64,000 bases of DNA. It comes from Eurosta solidaginis. Lineage: Eukaryota; Arthropoda; Insecta; Diptera; Tephritidae. Under the pieces are notes generated by a model. It made no database searches. It was not told the origin of the DNA and saw nothing but the letters and a program-made list of their open reading frames with translations. Both the position numbers and the translations under genes were made by a program. The stretch is from positions 284,553,693-284,617,692 of the forward strand of contig NC_090319.1 in the NCBI RefSeq assembly GCF_040869045.1, written 5' to 3'. Positions 47,183 through 58,504 of the stretch are shown piece after piece (the stretch's first letter is position 1; every line of letters starts with the position of its first letter).

Positions 47183-47992
47183 GTCGTGGTTGCGATCCCT
47201 GAAACTCACAGATTGAGTTCTTGACATACAAAACCTAACAAAAATCAATAGGTCTTGCAAATGTGTTCAAGACGACGCTATTTATATGATCAAACGACTT
47301 AAAAACAAAACTCAAAAGCTGCATGAAAGATAACAACATAGCTGTATTTACTGTCACTTCTTCAGTACTCCTCAAATTTTTCGATGATACATTACAACAC
47401 GTGGCAACTTTAGTGTAGCAGGTCTCGGAAATAATGTAATAATCGTTATTAATATGGATTATGTGACAGGCCTCATTACGTTCTTCGTGTTTCCTTAGCA
47501 ACGCGGAATTTCACTTACATCATGGCAGCTATGTACGTACATATGTTTGTTTAAGCAATAAACAGAATCATTAAACCCTAGATGGTCCGAGTTTCAAGGC
47601 AGGAATGGCCTAGATATGCTTAAAATGTATAAAGCTTCTAGAGGTTATGTAATGTTATGACACAGGAGGAGGACCCCTCAGCATTCCATATATTGAGTTT
47701 CTAAACTAATTGGAATTTGCAACCTCCCGAGGCCTCTTAATGATTCAGTGCATCTTAAAAAGTGTTATACTTAAATCCTCTTGCATTCGTCACAATTATA
47801 AAGTGTTTTACATAGGTTTTTCTGTGAAGTTCAATGTACAGTTAAAGTTGGGTAGATTTTAGCCTTGCTAACATAGCCCGTTTACTGCTAATCTCAGTAC
47901 AAACGACCAAAGTCGTAGGGTTAAACTCTGCATAGTCAAATAAGAATAACCCGAGTTTAAACTATTAAACCGGGCCTAACTTAAACTATTTT
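47183..47992. other. Intergenic DNA, nothing recognised
   Basis: No gene or repeat was identified apart from GAGTTTAAACT-type short palindromic pieces around 47920-47965. Confidence 0.4.
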
Positions 47993-48911
47993 TATACCCA
48001 GCTGTACTTGTACACAGGGTATTTTAACTTTGATTGGATAACGGTTGATTGTACAGGTATAAAGGAATCGAGATAGATATTGACTTCCATATATCAAAAT
48101 CATCAGTATCGAAAAAAAAATTGATTGAGCCATGTCCGTCCGTCCGTCTGTCCGTTAACACGATAACATCAGTAAATATTGATATATCTTCACCAAATTT
48201 AGTACACGAGCTTATCTGGACCCATAATAGATTGGTATTGAAAATGAGCGAAATCGGATGATAACCACGCCCACTTTATAAATATATATAACATTTTGGA
48301 AAATACAATAAACCTGATTATTTCGTAAATAATACACCTAAAGTGTTGAAATTTGACGTGTGGACTGATATGGAGACTCTTGAAAAAAATTTGAAAACAA
48401 TTTTTAAAATGGACATGGCACCGCCCACTTGTGATAAAATCAATTTTACAAATATTATTAATCATAAATCAAACGTATCGTAACAAAATTCGGCAGAGAG
48501 GTTGCCTTTACTTTAAGGAAAATTAATGAAATCGGGTAGGGACCACGCCCACTTTTATATAAAATATTTTTATAAGGGTCGTGGACGAATAAAATAAGCT
48601 ATATCTTTGCAAAAAAGAGCTTTATATCAATGGTATCTCATTTCCCAAGTGGATTTATAACATAAATAGGAAAAACTTCAAATTTTAAGAAATGGACGTG
48701 GCACCGCCTCTTTTATGACTAAGCAATTTTCTATGTTTCGGGAGCCATAACTCGAAGAAAAATTTGTTCAGAATAGAACCATATGTATATGTATTATTGC
48801 GCAGCCTTGTAACACTATTAAGGACACAAAACAAACATCAACAACATTTCAAGTGTACAGCTGGGTATGTAATGTTAGGTTTCACCCGAACTTAGACTTC
48901 CTTACTTGTTT
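47993..48911 (+). mobile_element. HINE-like element, copy H5 (divergent termini)
   Basis: Starts TATACCCAGCTGTAC; the right arm is GTACAGCTGGGTA. The arms (47996-48007, 48855-48866) pair perfectly over 12 bp although both differ from those of H1-H4. The 3' part AATGTTAGGTTTCACCCGAA keeps a hairpin with one mismatch and ends CTTCCTTACTTGTTT. The interior shares the GTCCGTCC microsatellite and CACGCCCAC blocks, and it shares a middle section with H6 rather than H1. No 130-bp array. Confidence 0.75.
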
Positions 48912-50340
48912 CTTAAAAGATTTATGCGAACAATAAGGTTTGGAGTCGTTTTATCAGTAAACGTGTAGGAGTTACTGTATTTACTTAAGTGTTGTAGAGT
49001 TTAATTTTATTTTTGTTCGTCTATTACACACTTCCTTATCTGAAATAAATTTTTTATCGTTTTTGTTTTCGTTCACTTTTTCACGTTCTTTGTTATGATA
49101 TTGACTTGCTGATTACTATATTGTATATTATTTATTTGCTGAGATAAAAGTAAAAATAGAAAACATTTTTCGTATTCTTTGGCTGTGTCCAAGTTCATGC
49201 ATCTATTTTCGTTCCATCGGCTAACATTTTGAGGTGTAATATTTTTGTTGAGTGAATGCAATCGAATTTCAATTTCACTTTTACGTTTTATTCAATTACA
49301 AAATATGTGGGAAAGGGGGGAAATAATAAGAAATTTAAAAATTCTCATTTATTTTATAAATATACATATGTACATATCTACGTAGGTATTTTGCTTCGTT
49401 AATTCTCTTTGCCATTAATATTCCACCGTCGCCCCCAATCAGTGAGCTAATTCATACGTATGAGTATTTACTTATGCGACTCCCCTTCTTTCTTAATATT
49501 TACTTCGCATTCCGTTTTGGCTTTTGGAGTGCCACTACGTTTGACGCTCTTCATAGTAAAAATCTCAATGTGTGCAAGTAAATTGCTTTGTATTTAAGTA
49601 AATATTGACTTCTCTCTAAGGTGATTGCTACACTTTCAATATTTTGAAGTATGCTAGATTGATGGAAGGTTCGCCAAAATATGGCTAACTTGGTTTGATA
49701 CGTAATCAGTGTATTTCGTCCAGGCGTGGGGTTTCAGGCTTAGTACTCTTTCGACAGCTAGGACATAAAATTGTTTAGTTTAATATAAGCAGCAAATTTT
49801 TAAGCTCTAATAACAATATTAACTGGGTCTTTCTGTATATTGGGTCCGGTGACTTCAATCGGTGGAGTTTGGGGCATTCCTCTTTTTAAATGGCGCTTAA
49901 ACGTAACGGCAAAATCAACAAAACGCATATTTTTTTCTGAAAGTGGTTTTCATTAGAAATATACTAGCAATGTCAACTCGCTTCTTTCCATGACAATCAC
50001 GTCTATTTCTGTGGGGTTCAAGAAGTGACAACCTTATACATATGTATATGTAACCCGCACAGAATAAGAATGTTGTAACCTTTTATATAATCATCGTATA
50101 TATTATTTCTAATTGCTGTTTTTATGTACGGGTCCCTTTTTCGCTCTTATTTGGAATCCAAATCTATAAATAACGTTTTGGTTGTAAAGATGGATATTCG
50201 GGCTATTAGCGAGTTTTGGGCAATTTTGGTCGTAGTGCTTTTGTTTAGCTATATTTTATTAAAATAATTTGTTAAAAATAAACGGCTGTGAGCACACAAA
50301 GAAATCTATTTGTACTATGGCACTATTGTGAATATTTGCA
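48912..50340. other. AT-rich intergenic DNA
   Basis: No gene or element recognised. Confidence 0.45.
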
Positions 50341-50353
50341 CTGCATTACCGGT

Positions 50354-50442
50354 AGTTGCTATTGTACGCTAGATAGCAGCGCAAGATCTAAGTTTTAATT
50401 GATTGACGGCAGTTGCTATTATACGCTAGATAGTAGCGCAAG
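50354..50442 (+). repeat. Two-copy tandem repeat (32-bp core, 57-bp offset)
   Basis: AGTTGCTATTGTACGCTAGA at 50354 recurs at 50411 as AGTTGCTATTATACGCTAGA. The full cores (50354-50385 and 50411-50442) differ at 2 of 32 positions. Function unknown. Confidence 0.8.
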
Positions 50443-50889
50443 CTGTAAGTTAATAGAACAGCAGATTTCTGTTGATATTTGGTAAGAGACTTCTGTATTG
50501 GTTGCGCAAGATGCTCACGGGTCAGGCTCGTTTGTATTAATTTCATAATTTTTCTCTTAGGCCCACATGTAGAACAATAGCATATATGGCTGGGTTCGTT
50601 CTGTTGTACAACTTAATTTACTCCAGCAACATCCCTCGAGTCATCCTGATGGGGCAACCAAATTCGAGCCACTGATCTCCTATGGTTCCTTGGAACAGAT
50701 GTCAGTTTTATCAAGGTTTTTTGAATCCTACGCTAGTTTTTGTTTCACTTTAAAAGAAGCTTGGTCAGCACATTTGGTTGTTCTATACCACTGCATGATC
50801 TCAGAGGAGTTGTACACCTTCGCTCGAATAAACTGGTCTCCATGTGCACCCAGTTTTGTTGTATATTTGCTGGTGATTTACTGTTATTG
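50443..50889. other. Intergenic DNA, nothing recognised
   Basis: The frame at 50690-51001 runs into a SINE and is not considered a gene. Confidence 0.4.
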
Positions 50890-51165
50890 CAGGCCGCTGT
50901 GGTGCGGATCAAGTCCCAAGTTTTTTCAATTACAAATAATCTTTTCTAAGCATGCTCGCGCCTCGGCAGTGGTTTGGCAAACACCGCGAGCGTATTTCTG
51001 AAATGAAAAGCTTGTTAGTGAAAATTCATATACAGCTGCCTTCGTAGTCGACACAAAACATGTAGGTCTTGCCAATTTGTAGAAAAAATATTAAACAGAA
51101 CCACTACGCAAATTGGTAGGCGGATCCTAAATCTCCTTGTAGGTAAATCGCGCCACGTATTTATT
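50890..51165 (+). mobile_element. tRNA-derived SINE, second copy, 5'-eroded
   Basis: Body blocks match the 20910 SINE: TTTTTTCAATTACAAATAAT, TTTTCTAAGC, then a middle part absent from that copy (CTCGGCAGTGGTTTGGCAAA, ATGAAAAGCTTGTTAGTGAA, ACAAAACATGTAGGT), then CCAATTTGTAGAAAAAATAT and AATCGCGCCACGTATTTATT. The tRNA-like head is barely recognisable. Confidence 0.65.
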
Positions 51166-51299
51166 TTGTTTTATTTATCCTCTATCGCCCTGACAAATGC
51201 GGCACTTGTGATCGACTCCCTGACTTCAAGAGTCTGAGTATTGTAATGATTGCAAACAGCGAAGCGTCGTCGTTGTTATTGTCTTTTAGCTCCGTCAGT

Positions 51300-51870
51300 A
51301 AGCGCCTGGGGGCGCACATTCGACCAACCAGATTACTTTTTCTTGGTCCTCAACGGACCACTTGTTTTTTCTAATAAACCTAAGTAGGACTGAAAGATCC
51401 ACTTTCCCAACCTCTGCCAGACTGAGTCGTCTTGTTTACAGTCCTGGACATAAATAGAGAAAGTGGTGAATCGACTCCAATTCCTCCTCATCCTGTCAGC
51501 CTCGGCAGAGGAAGCTTGTTGGTATGAGCCACCGTAGGAGCATTAGTGCTATAGCGCAATGACCTGTGATGACATCCATCAAAGCACTGTTAACAACAAT
51601 AACATGACACCCGTAAGTATTCTCACTGCCAATTTGTTTAGGTTAGAAGGAAACTGGTTGCTTTCCTATCCATGACCATGAGGACCTTGAGACCTTGCAA
51701 TAATCCCGATTGGTCTACTCCATGGCGTCAGTCATATATTCCGCGAGTTTCTTCAGGAGATATCGCAGCGGCGGTCTTACGGAGCGGTTCACCTCGCTTA
51801 TGTCCATTTTGGACCTTTCCATCCCATCTCCAAATTCGTTCCCTTCAATATCGCCGCGCGCTAGGACCCA
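51300..51870 (-). pseudogene. RNase H-type LINE C-terminus, decayed
   Basis: Minus-strand traces: ALMDVITGHCAIALMLLRWL, then LCRG, DEEELESIHHFLYLCPGL and, after a stop, TRRLSLAEVG. This is the TGHC...C..C..EE.ES..HFL..CP.L module seen also at 12.8, 21.5 and 44.4 kb. Confidence 0.55.
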
Positions 51871-51872
51871 GC

Positions 51873-52190
51873 AAAGGTATGCCTGTCGTAAAAGACGACT
51901 AAAATACCCAAATTATTCAAGGATTTGTGTAACGCAACTTCACCTACTTGTGGCTTATCCTGTTTCTTTGCACCCGAGGCTCTGGCGACCCCAAGATCCT
52001 AGGGGGTTGCGGCGGGATGGCTTAGAAATTTCAATTTTGTCATATTAAATCGTCCCCGAGATAGTCGGGCTTATACCTTAATCGTGCTTATTACCGGAAC
52101 GTACCGAATCTATATCCCGCATAGGACCGTCAACATCGATGGGGAGTGTTTCCGAGGAGTTTTTTCAGGGAGTTTCTATTGCAATATGCA
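51873..52190 (+). mobile_element. (CAA)n-tailed retroposon, plus strand
   Basis: From GTATGCCTGTCGTAAAAGAC through CGAGGCTCTGGCGACCCCAA, CGTCCCCGAGATAGTCGGGC and TTACCGGAACGTACCG to a degenerate tail GCAATATGCAACAACCCAG. The block with GGGGAGTG is partly rearranged near 52140-52165. Confidence 0.7.
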
Positions 52191-52199
52191 ACAACCCAG

Positions 52200-52460
52200 A
52201 TAGCGCAGACATTTAGGTGCCTTGTGGACGCCAGGGAAGCTCGACACCTCCGCACGCTATGTGACTATCATTTTGGATTCTAAAGCCTTTGAGGCGGTCT
52301 GGCTGTCGACATAGATCGTTACATTGCTGTCGGGGACCGTACTATCCTGAAGCTGTCCGGCTGATCTCTAAATGGCATAGACTTACCCTGGCAGACACCG
52401 CATGAGTCAGGGAGTCGGTACGGATGATTTACCTGCAGATGCTTTGAGTATTATTTTTGC
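52200..52460 (-). pseudogene. RNase H fragment of a LINE
   Basis: Minus-strand VPDSNVTIYVDSQTASK (about 52355-52300) keeps the catalytic Asp of the DSQxA motif. The flanks match the fragment at 31073-31445 at the nucleotide level (GCATGAGTCAGGGAGTCGGT and GGGACCGTAC blocks), so the two are the same family. Confidence 0.55.
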
Positions 52461-53307
52461 GACACTCTTGTCATTCGCGCTGCGTTCCGTAACAAAGATA
52501 CGGCACTTCATATTTTCATAAATATGGATTCCTGCGTTTACTTCGGGTCAATACCGTTATCCGTTTATTGTTGACTGCAAACATCTTCACAAACAAATAT
52601 TAAAGCGCTGTTTGCACAAGGCTCTTGTCGATACATTGTTTCATTGTTTGTATTATCAGAATCGTATCAACATATATTTATGTGAGTTGGAATACGCTCT
52701 TAATTATTCGTTTTATTTATAGTTTTTATTTACTTATCGTTTGTTATTTGTATGTGGGTCCAAACCTCCCACTTTTACTTATCGTTTGTCATTTGTATGT
52801 GCGTTTAAGTCTCCCACTTTACTACATAGCAGAAACTATTCCGCTCACAACTTTGTGTCCAACTAGCACTCCGCATATTTACACTTTTATCTATCAACAA
52901 AATTCGTTCTCTGTTTACAGAAAACGCTTTCGATTACTAGCACTTTTGACTTTTTGATTCGCTTGATTTGCCGGCACGAGGCTGATTATTTGCAGATTTC
53001 ACTGCCTTTCATTGTATAGTCATACCCTGCAGTCCAACCACTAGTTGTACACTAGAAGAATACTAGTTTGCCAAAAACTCCAACTAATTAGAGTTCTGTC
53101 TTTTCTCCATATTTGCAACTGGTATTATTTAACACGGCAATGTCCTACGAAATATCATACGTGTTGACGAACTGGTCATTATATATACCAGAATCGTACC
53201 AGATGCCACACTAGTCAGTATATGCATCAGGGCCATACCAATTAACATACTAGTCAGCCTCTGCGCCAACATTATACAAAATGGAATACCAGTTATCATA
53301 TACACCA
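52461..53307. other. Intergenic DNA with short imperfect repeats
   Basis: The stretch 53110-53310 contains loosely repeated ACCAGxxxTCATATAC-type segments on the plus strand, which create a low-complexity minus-strand frame; not a gene. Confidence 0.4.
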
Positions 53308-53311
53308 ATAT

Positions 53312-53894
53312 TGTGACGAATATTAGCAACACTAAGGGATACTATCATCTCTAAGCCGATACTAAGCTGTCACTTGTATCTACATAAACAAATCAATCAT
53401 TATGTCTACACGTACATAGAAGCAGCAGAGAGATACTCACAAAAGTATGCAATCATTAGCAAAGTAGTTATCACACATACACATGCATATATGTGAGATG
53501 CTCACAAAAGTATGCAATCATCGGTGGAGGTGTCACTCACATATACACGCGCATATGAGAAGCTATAAATGTTCATCTGTAGTTTATAGCTGGCGAGTTT
53601 ATAGCTGGCGAGTTTATAGCTGGCAAACAAGTAGTAAATTCTAGAAGAAGAAACGCCTAGAAGTATGCGAACGAGGAAACCGAAGTGTATAAAAGCAACA
53701 CCAGCTGAGGCATGAGCAATCAGTTTGATTTAATCACGTTATTGGTTGTGAAGTGTTATTGTGAAGAACTTTCAAGTAGTCCAATAAATACTATTTTTGC
53801 ATTATTGAATATTGGAGTTATTTTTTCAACAGTTTAGTGATTCGAACGTTAGCAGAAGATTTGGAATAAGCGGAATTACCCCAAATTCGTTACA
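53312..53894 (+). mobile_element. Solo LTR, gypsy-like (copy 2)
   Basis: Same family as 3129-3669, with the same TGTGACGAAT start and ATTCGTTACA end. It is flanked by ATAT at 53308-53311 and 53895-53898. TATA box at 53688-53695, initiator TCAGTTT at 53720-53726 and AATAAA at 53783-53788. It is 42 bp longer than copy 1, partly from a local triplication of GCGAGTTTATAGCTG around 53580-53625 and a duplicated CACATATAC segment. Confidence 0.85.
53688..53726 (+). promoter_or_regulatory. LTR core promoter, copy 2
   Basis: TATAAAAG and initiator TCAGTTT at the same spacing as in copy 1. Confidence 0.6.
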
Positions 53895-54059
53895 ATATCA
53901 TACCAATTGACATACTGTTTCGCTAATGCAACAGTATATTGATAACATGGCACGACCCAGCGAAGGCATTTACGATTCAGTGTAGATTAGGCTAAGGGAC
54001 CTCCTTATGTTTATCTGGATCAACCTGCTGAGTTAGTAGGTTCGTAGTGCTCTCCGAGA

Positions 54060-55115
54060 TATTCCCTTGTCCTTCTAAGAGGCGGGGCTAGATCAAGCAG
54101 TTGTTTGCTGGGATGCTCCGCTTCAGCGAAAACTGTCTGCTCGAGGTTTCATTATGCTCCTTTAAGTTGGGCTCTTTTGGCTTACTATGTAGGTGTTGTT
54201 CAGGGTTTATAAGAACAAATCCCGTGGTAGTTATGAGCGTAGTATTTTGGCACGCTTGCAGTTTTTTCCAGTGTGTTTTTGAAGCCGTGAAACCAAACGG
54301 GAGACGCATAGTGACATGAGCGGCCGACCAACTATTTTGTAAGTTTTTTTTCGGCGTTTTACTTTAAATACAATTTTAGAGGCATGTGCCTTTAAGGTTA
54401 AAGTACTGTCGAGTGTTACACCTAAGATCTTTGGGTTACTGACAGTTGAAAGCGTAACGCCGTCGACGTGAATGTCCAAGGCACGTATTACGCGTTACGA
54501 TTCCTGATCAAAACTCATTTTTTAAATCACAATAGCTCTGAAATGGTGGATCGGATTAATGGCATATGCAAACTAGCGATAAATAGTACCTTATATCCAT
54601 ACCTTATTACAATTAGTTAGAAATAGTTTGACAGTTGCATAGTTTCGCTTGATTGAAAATGGTTTTCAGTCACTGATTGTAACACGTAATACAGGCCAAA
54701 TATTGGTGTCATCTGTTTCTTGCACGTCTTAAACAGAGTGAATGGGAACTTTGTCGGATCGACCGAGGTGAAAACTAATTCGTCTATTGAGTGGCTTGTT
54801 GCAGTTATCGTGCAGTCGTCGGTATAGGAAATGTTGGTAGCTCTTTCTGGGAGTGAGGGGAGCTTTACTATATATATCTAGGACTTGGAGTAGTTCGCTG
54901 TGGTTGACTGTGTCAAAAGCTTTTGACAGGTCAAGTGCCACGAGCACCTCCGTATGATGGAGTCTTGAGTGCATCAGTGATATGCATTTCACGTAAGCCA
55001 TGTTGATGGCTGACAACCGATTTTCAATGAGGGAAGCACAGTGGTGGCCAACGGTTCTCTACAGGCTAAATGAATGATATCAGTAGATACCTCACAATCG
55101 TTGGCTGGTATTTGG
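54060..55115 (-). mobile_element. LOA-type LINE copy E, minus strand, fragmented
   Basis: Minus-strand traces in order: EVLVALDLSKAFDTVNHSEL (54960-54900), a region with RISFHLGRSDKVP, then HVDGVTLSTVSNPKILGVTL (54475-54415), SKIVFKVKRR, QACQNTT (about 54265) and INPEQHLHS. The YADD region and much of the palm are missing, and a 0.2-kb inverted-repeat element interrupts it. More diverged from copies A-C than those are from each other. Confidence 0.65.
54485..54692. mobile_element. MITE with about 40-bp inverted ends, within LINE E
   Basis: The left end GTATTACGCGTTACGATTCC and the right end (reverse complement GTATTACGTGTTACAATCAG) pair, continuing imperfectly through TGA..., AAAA and CATTTT. 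Length 208 bp, no coding sequence; target duplication unresolved. Confidence 0.65.
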
Positions 55116-55550
55116 AAGTGGAACTATCCTTGCCATTCTTCATTGTTCTGGAATGGCAAAGGCTAAAACGACAAGTAGGAAACATACTTTAGGCAGCTGA
55201 AGCCTCTATACATAAGGTGTTTTAGCATCAGCATTGCTATTCCTATTAGAAATCTTGGCCTTTTTAATGGCTTATTTAATCTGCAGAAATAATTGTGAGG
55301 TGTTCTCGTGTTTGTTTTTATGTGCGCGTTGATTTGTAGGGATATCCTGCCTTGGTAACAAAAAAATGCATTGCAAATTGCCGGCAGATAGCGTTCGCCC
55401 ATATCATCGAGTCTGACAGGCAAAATTCTTGTCAATGAAATATTCAAACACCAACTAGTATGAATAACACCATAACATTATAGTCAATGAACTAGAATGT
55501 TTGCTGGCTACTTTGTTTTTGACTGCAGGGATACTATGTATTTGCAAATA
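55116..55550. other. Intergenic DNA, nothing recognised
   Basis: No motif found on either strand. Confidence 0.4.
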
Positions 55551-56903
55551 AAACAAGTAAAGGTATCTAAGTTGGGGTGTAACCGAACATTATATACTCA
55601 GCGTGAGCTTCAATTGTACATTTCATTTTAGATAAACTACTTTTCTAGATAAACCGTGGCACTGGCCGTTTAAATTCTTCCCATTTCCTCTTACAATAAA
55701 ACTTCATAAGTGAAATATCATTGTCAAAACTATTTTTTGCTAAGTTATGGCTTATTATTCTAGTCGACGACCCCTTTAAACTTGTTTTATATAAAAGTGG
55801 GCGTGGTCTTTAACCGATTCCGTCCATTTTTACTAGAAATATTTTCTGCTATAAAGAAAATATGTGTACACAATTTCATTACATGTTAATTTTTCTTCGA
55901 GTTATGGCTCCCGAAATATAGATAATTGCTTAGTCATAAAAAGGGCGGTGCCACACCCATTTTCAAAAATTTTAGTGTTTTCCAATTTAGTGTTATAAAG
56001 CTCTTTTTCGCTAATATATAGCTTATTTTTTTCGTCTACGACCCTTTTAAAAATCTTATATGAAAGTGGGCGTGGTCTTTAACCGATCTCGCCCATTTTT
56101 TCTGGAAATATTTCCTGCTATAGGGAAAATCTGTGTACCCAATTCCATTACGATCCGTTTTTCTTCGAGATATGGCTCCCGAAACGTAGAAAATTGCTTA
56201 GTCATAAAGGGGCGGTACCACACCCATTTGAAGTTTTTCCTATTTATTGTTATAAATCCACTTGGGAAATAAAATACCATTGATATAAATCTCGTTTTTG
56301 CAAAGATATGACTTATTTTATTCGTCCACGACCCTTGTAAAAATATTTTATATAAAAGGGGCGTGGTCCTTAACCGATTTCGTTAATTCTTCTTCAAAGC
56401 TTTCCTTATAGTAAAGGCTTTAACGATTTTTGATTTATGATTAATAATATTTGCAAAATTGATTTTATCACAAGTGGGCGGTGCCACGCCTATTAAAAAA
56501 AAAAAATTAAAATTTGTACCAAGAGTCTTAATATCAGTCCACATGTCAAATTTCAACATTCTAGGTGTATTATTTACTAAATAATCAGGTTTTTTGTGTT
56601 TTCTAAAATTTTATATATGTATATAAAAAGTGGGCGTGGTTATCATCCGATTTCATTTTCAATACCAATCTATTCTGGGTCCAGATAAGCTCGTGTACCA
56701 AATTTGGTGAAGATATCTCAATATTTACTCAAGTTATCGTGTTAACGGACGGACGGACGGACATGGCTCAATCAAATTTTTTTTCGATACTGATGATTTT
56801 GATATATGGAAGTCTATATCTATCTCGATTGCTTTATACCTGTACAACCAACCGTTATCCAATCAAAGTTAATATGCTCTGTGTGCAAAGCACGCTGAGT
56901 ATA
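55551..56903 (-). mobile_element. HINE-like element, copy H6 (third terminal subtype)
   Basis: Inverted. It starts AAACAAGTAAAGGTATCTAA, with a weakened hairpin (GTTGGG GTGTAA CCGAAC). Inverted repeat arms ACTCAGCGTG (55596-55605) and CACGCTGAGT (56891-56900) are perfect, yet differ from all other copies. The interior has at least four GTGGGCGTGG or GGGGCGTGG blocks (55797-56640), a GGAC microsatellite (56746-56761) and a middle section shared with H5. About 1.35 kb, without the 130-bp array. Confidence 0.75.
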
Positions 56904-57813
56904 ACAACAACTTGTTGGACTGCTGTGTGACATACCCACCTACATATGCGCATAGTAAATAGAATTAAAATCAAATTTACTTTTATCATTTGTCAGTTGA
57001 TCGCTGGAAACCGAACGAGAATGTTTTGTATACTAGACACAAAGTGACCAAGTGGTAGTTATCACTCATTCGGGTTTACGGTTATCACCACGGCGCGTCT
57101 TCTGTGACAATTAAGTGGTCTAATGATTACTTTATGTTAATTAAAAACCAAATGGAAGAATTTATTTATAAAAATTTTAATTAATTTATTTCAAGAAATA
57201 ATTCGAAGAAGATTTGTGCTCAACAAAAGTGTTTTTCTTTTCTTGTTTTTAAAAGTTTGCCAAAGCAGATTGTGAAGCTCACATATAATAGAGGTGATTT
57301 AGTGCTCTTCAAAATTGTTATTTTACTGAAACTTTAAGTAATTTATTTAGTTCTTCAGGCAACTGTGCAGATCATATGATGTGAAACTACTATTGTAAGA
57401 AAAAATACCCTTTAGTTTGTGAGTTTGAAAAATTATATGCATTTACCATGTTTGTCACATAGAAAACTTTGCAAGTTGCTTAAATTACTTAAGAGACTTG
57501 TAAGCTTGTAAGTTTGCACTTATTATGTAAAAAATTTGTTCCGATCACTAATTACATAGTCATGCGTGCGCCTTGCAACTATTTATTATTACAATATGCC
57601 CAGTAAGAAATTGATGGGAATAGTTTTATAGTCATTTACAATTTTTTCTATGAATAATTATTAGGCTATTCCTATTTTTTATGTAATTTTTTCACCTGTT
57701 TTTAAAGTGTAATGTGATACTATGTTCAAACAGAAAAATAAATTGCTATTTCGATTTAACTTGAGTGGTGTTCATACAACTCTATTTAGCTTACACAATA
57801 GTAATTTGATAGC
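56904..57813. other. AT-rich intergenic DNA
   Basis: Nothing recognised. Confidence 0.45.
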
Positions 57814-58044
57814 TGGTTGGCTCATCTCTACAGTAAGAACATATCTTTGTTGAGACTGTCAAAATGTGCGTATTGGTATTAGGTGCATGGAATGAAATGA
57901 AAACATAAAACTTTGAAATTTTTGTGTGTTGTAAGAAAATGTGTTCAATGTTTTGGTTTCATTTTGATTTTGCCATCTTCTTTTGACAATCCCTACTCCA
58001 GTGAAATGAAAGACATAAAGTCAGCTGATGAGATGAGCCAACCA
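57814..58044. mobile_element. MITE with GGTTGGCTCATCTC ends
   Basis: TGGTTGGCTCATCTC at 57814-57828 is perfectly inverted at 58030-58044 (GAGATGAGCCAACCA). Internal ATGAAATGAAAACAT and TTTTGGTTTCATTTT also pair loosely. 231 bp. No clear target duplication, so the superfamily is not assigned. Confidence 0.7.
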
Positions 58045-58121
58045 TATAGTTCAGCCATGCGTAACTGACTTTTAATATACTCAATAAACACACTTTACAA
58101 TGTTGCATTTGCAGTTTGAAA

Positions 58122-58223
58122 CAATTTATTACGCAATTTTTTTTAAATTGGCAATTTATTATTACAATTTATTATATAACAAATTGCGTAATAAATTGCC
58201 CAAATAGTATAAATTGCCAATTT
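58122..58223. repeat. Two interlocked perfect palindromes
   Basis: Arm A (58122-58139, CAATTTATTACGCAATTT) pairs with A' (58181-58198). Arm B (58145-58159, AAATTGGCAATTTAT) pairs with B' (58209-58223). The order is A-B-A'-B', so the two stems cannot both form as simple nested hairpins. Confidence 0.85.
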
Positions 58224-58504
58224 GGTGTGTGTTTGAACCTAGTATGAGTCCTTAGCAGGATGTCGGCGACTAAAAACCTCCAACTCGACAGCGAATCCTG
58301 TATTCAAGCGGAAGATAATAACATGACTCTCCAAAAAAAAATTGTTCTTTGTCCCAAAGTTTATATCATGTTTACCTGTTTTATTATAAAAATACCTTTT
58401 TTCGGTATAAAGTTTGCTTTCGTAATTGTTATAGTAACAATACTCATGGCGGTAGAGTGACAACCAACGATCAGGTGTTTTGTAAAAAACTAGAATAACC
58501 TAAA

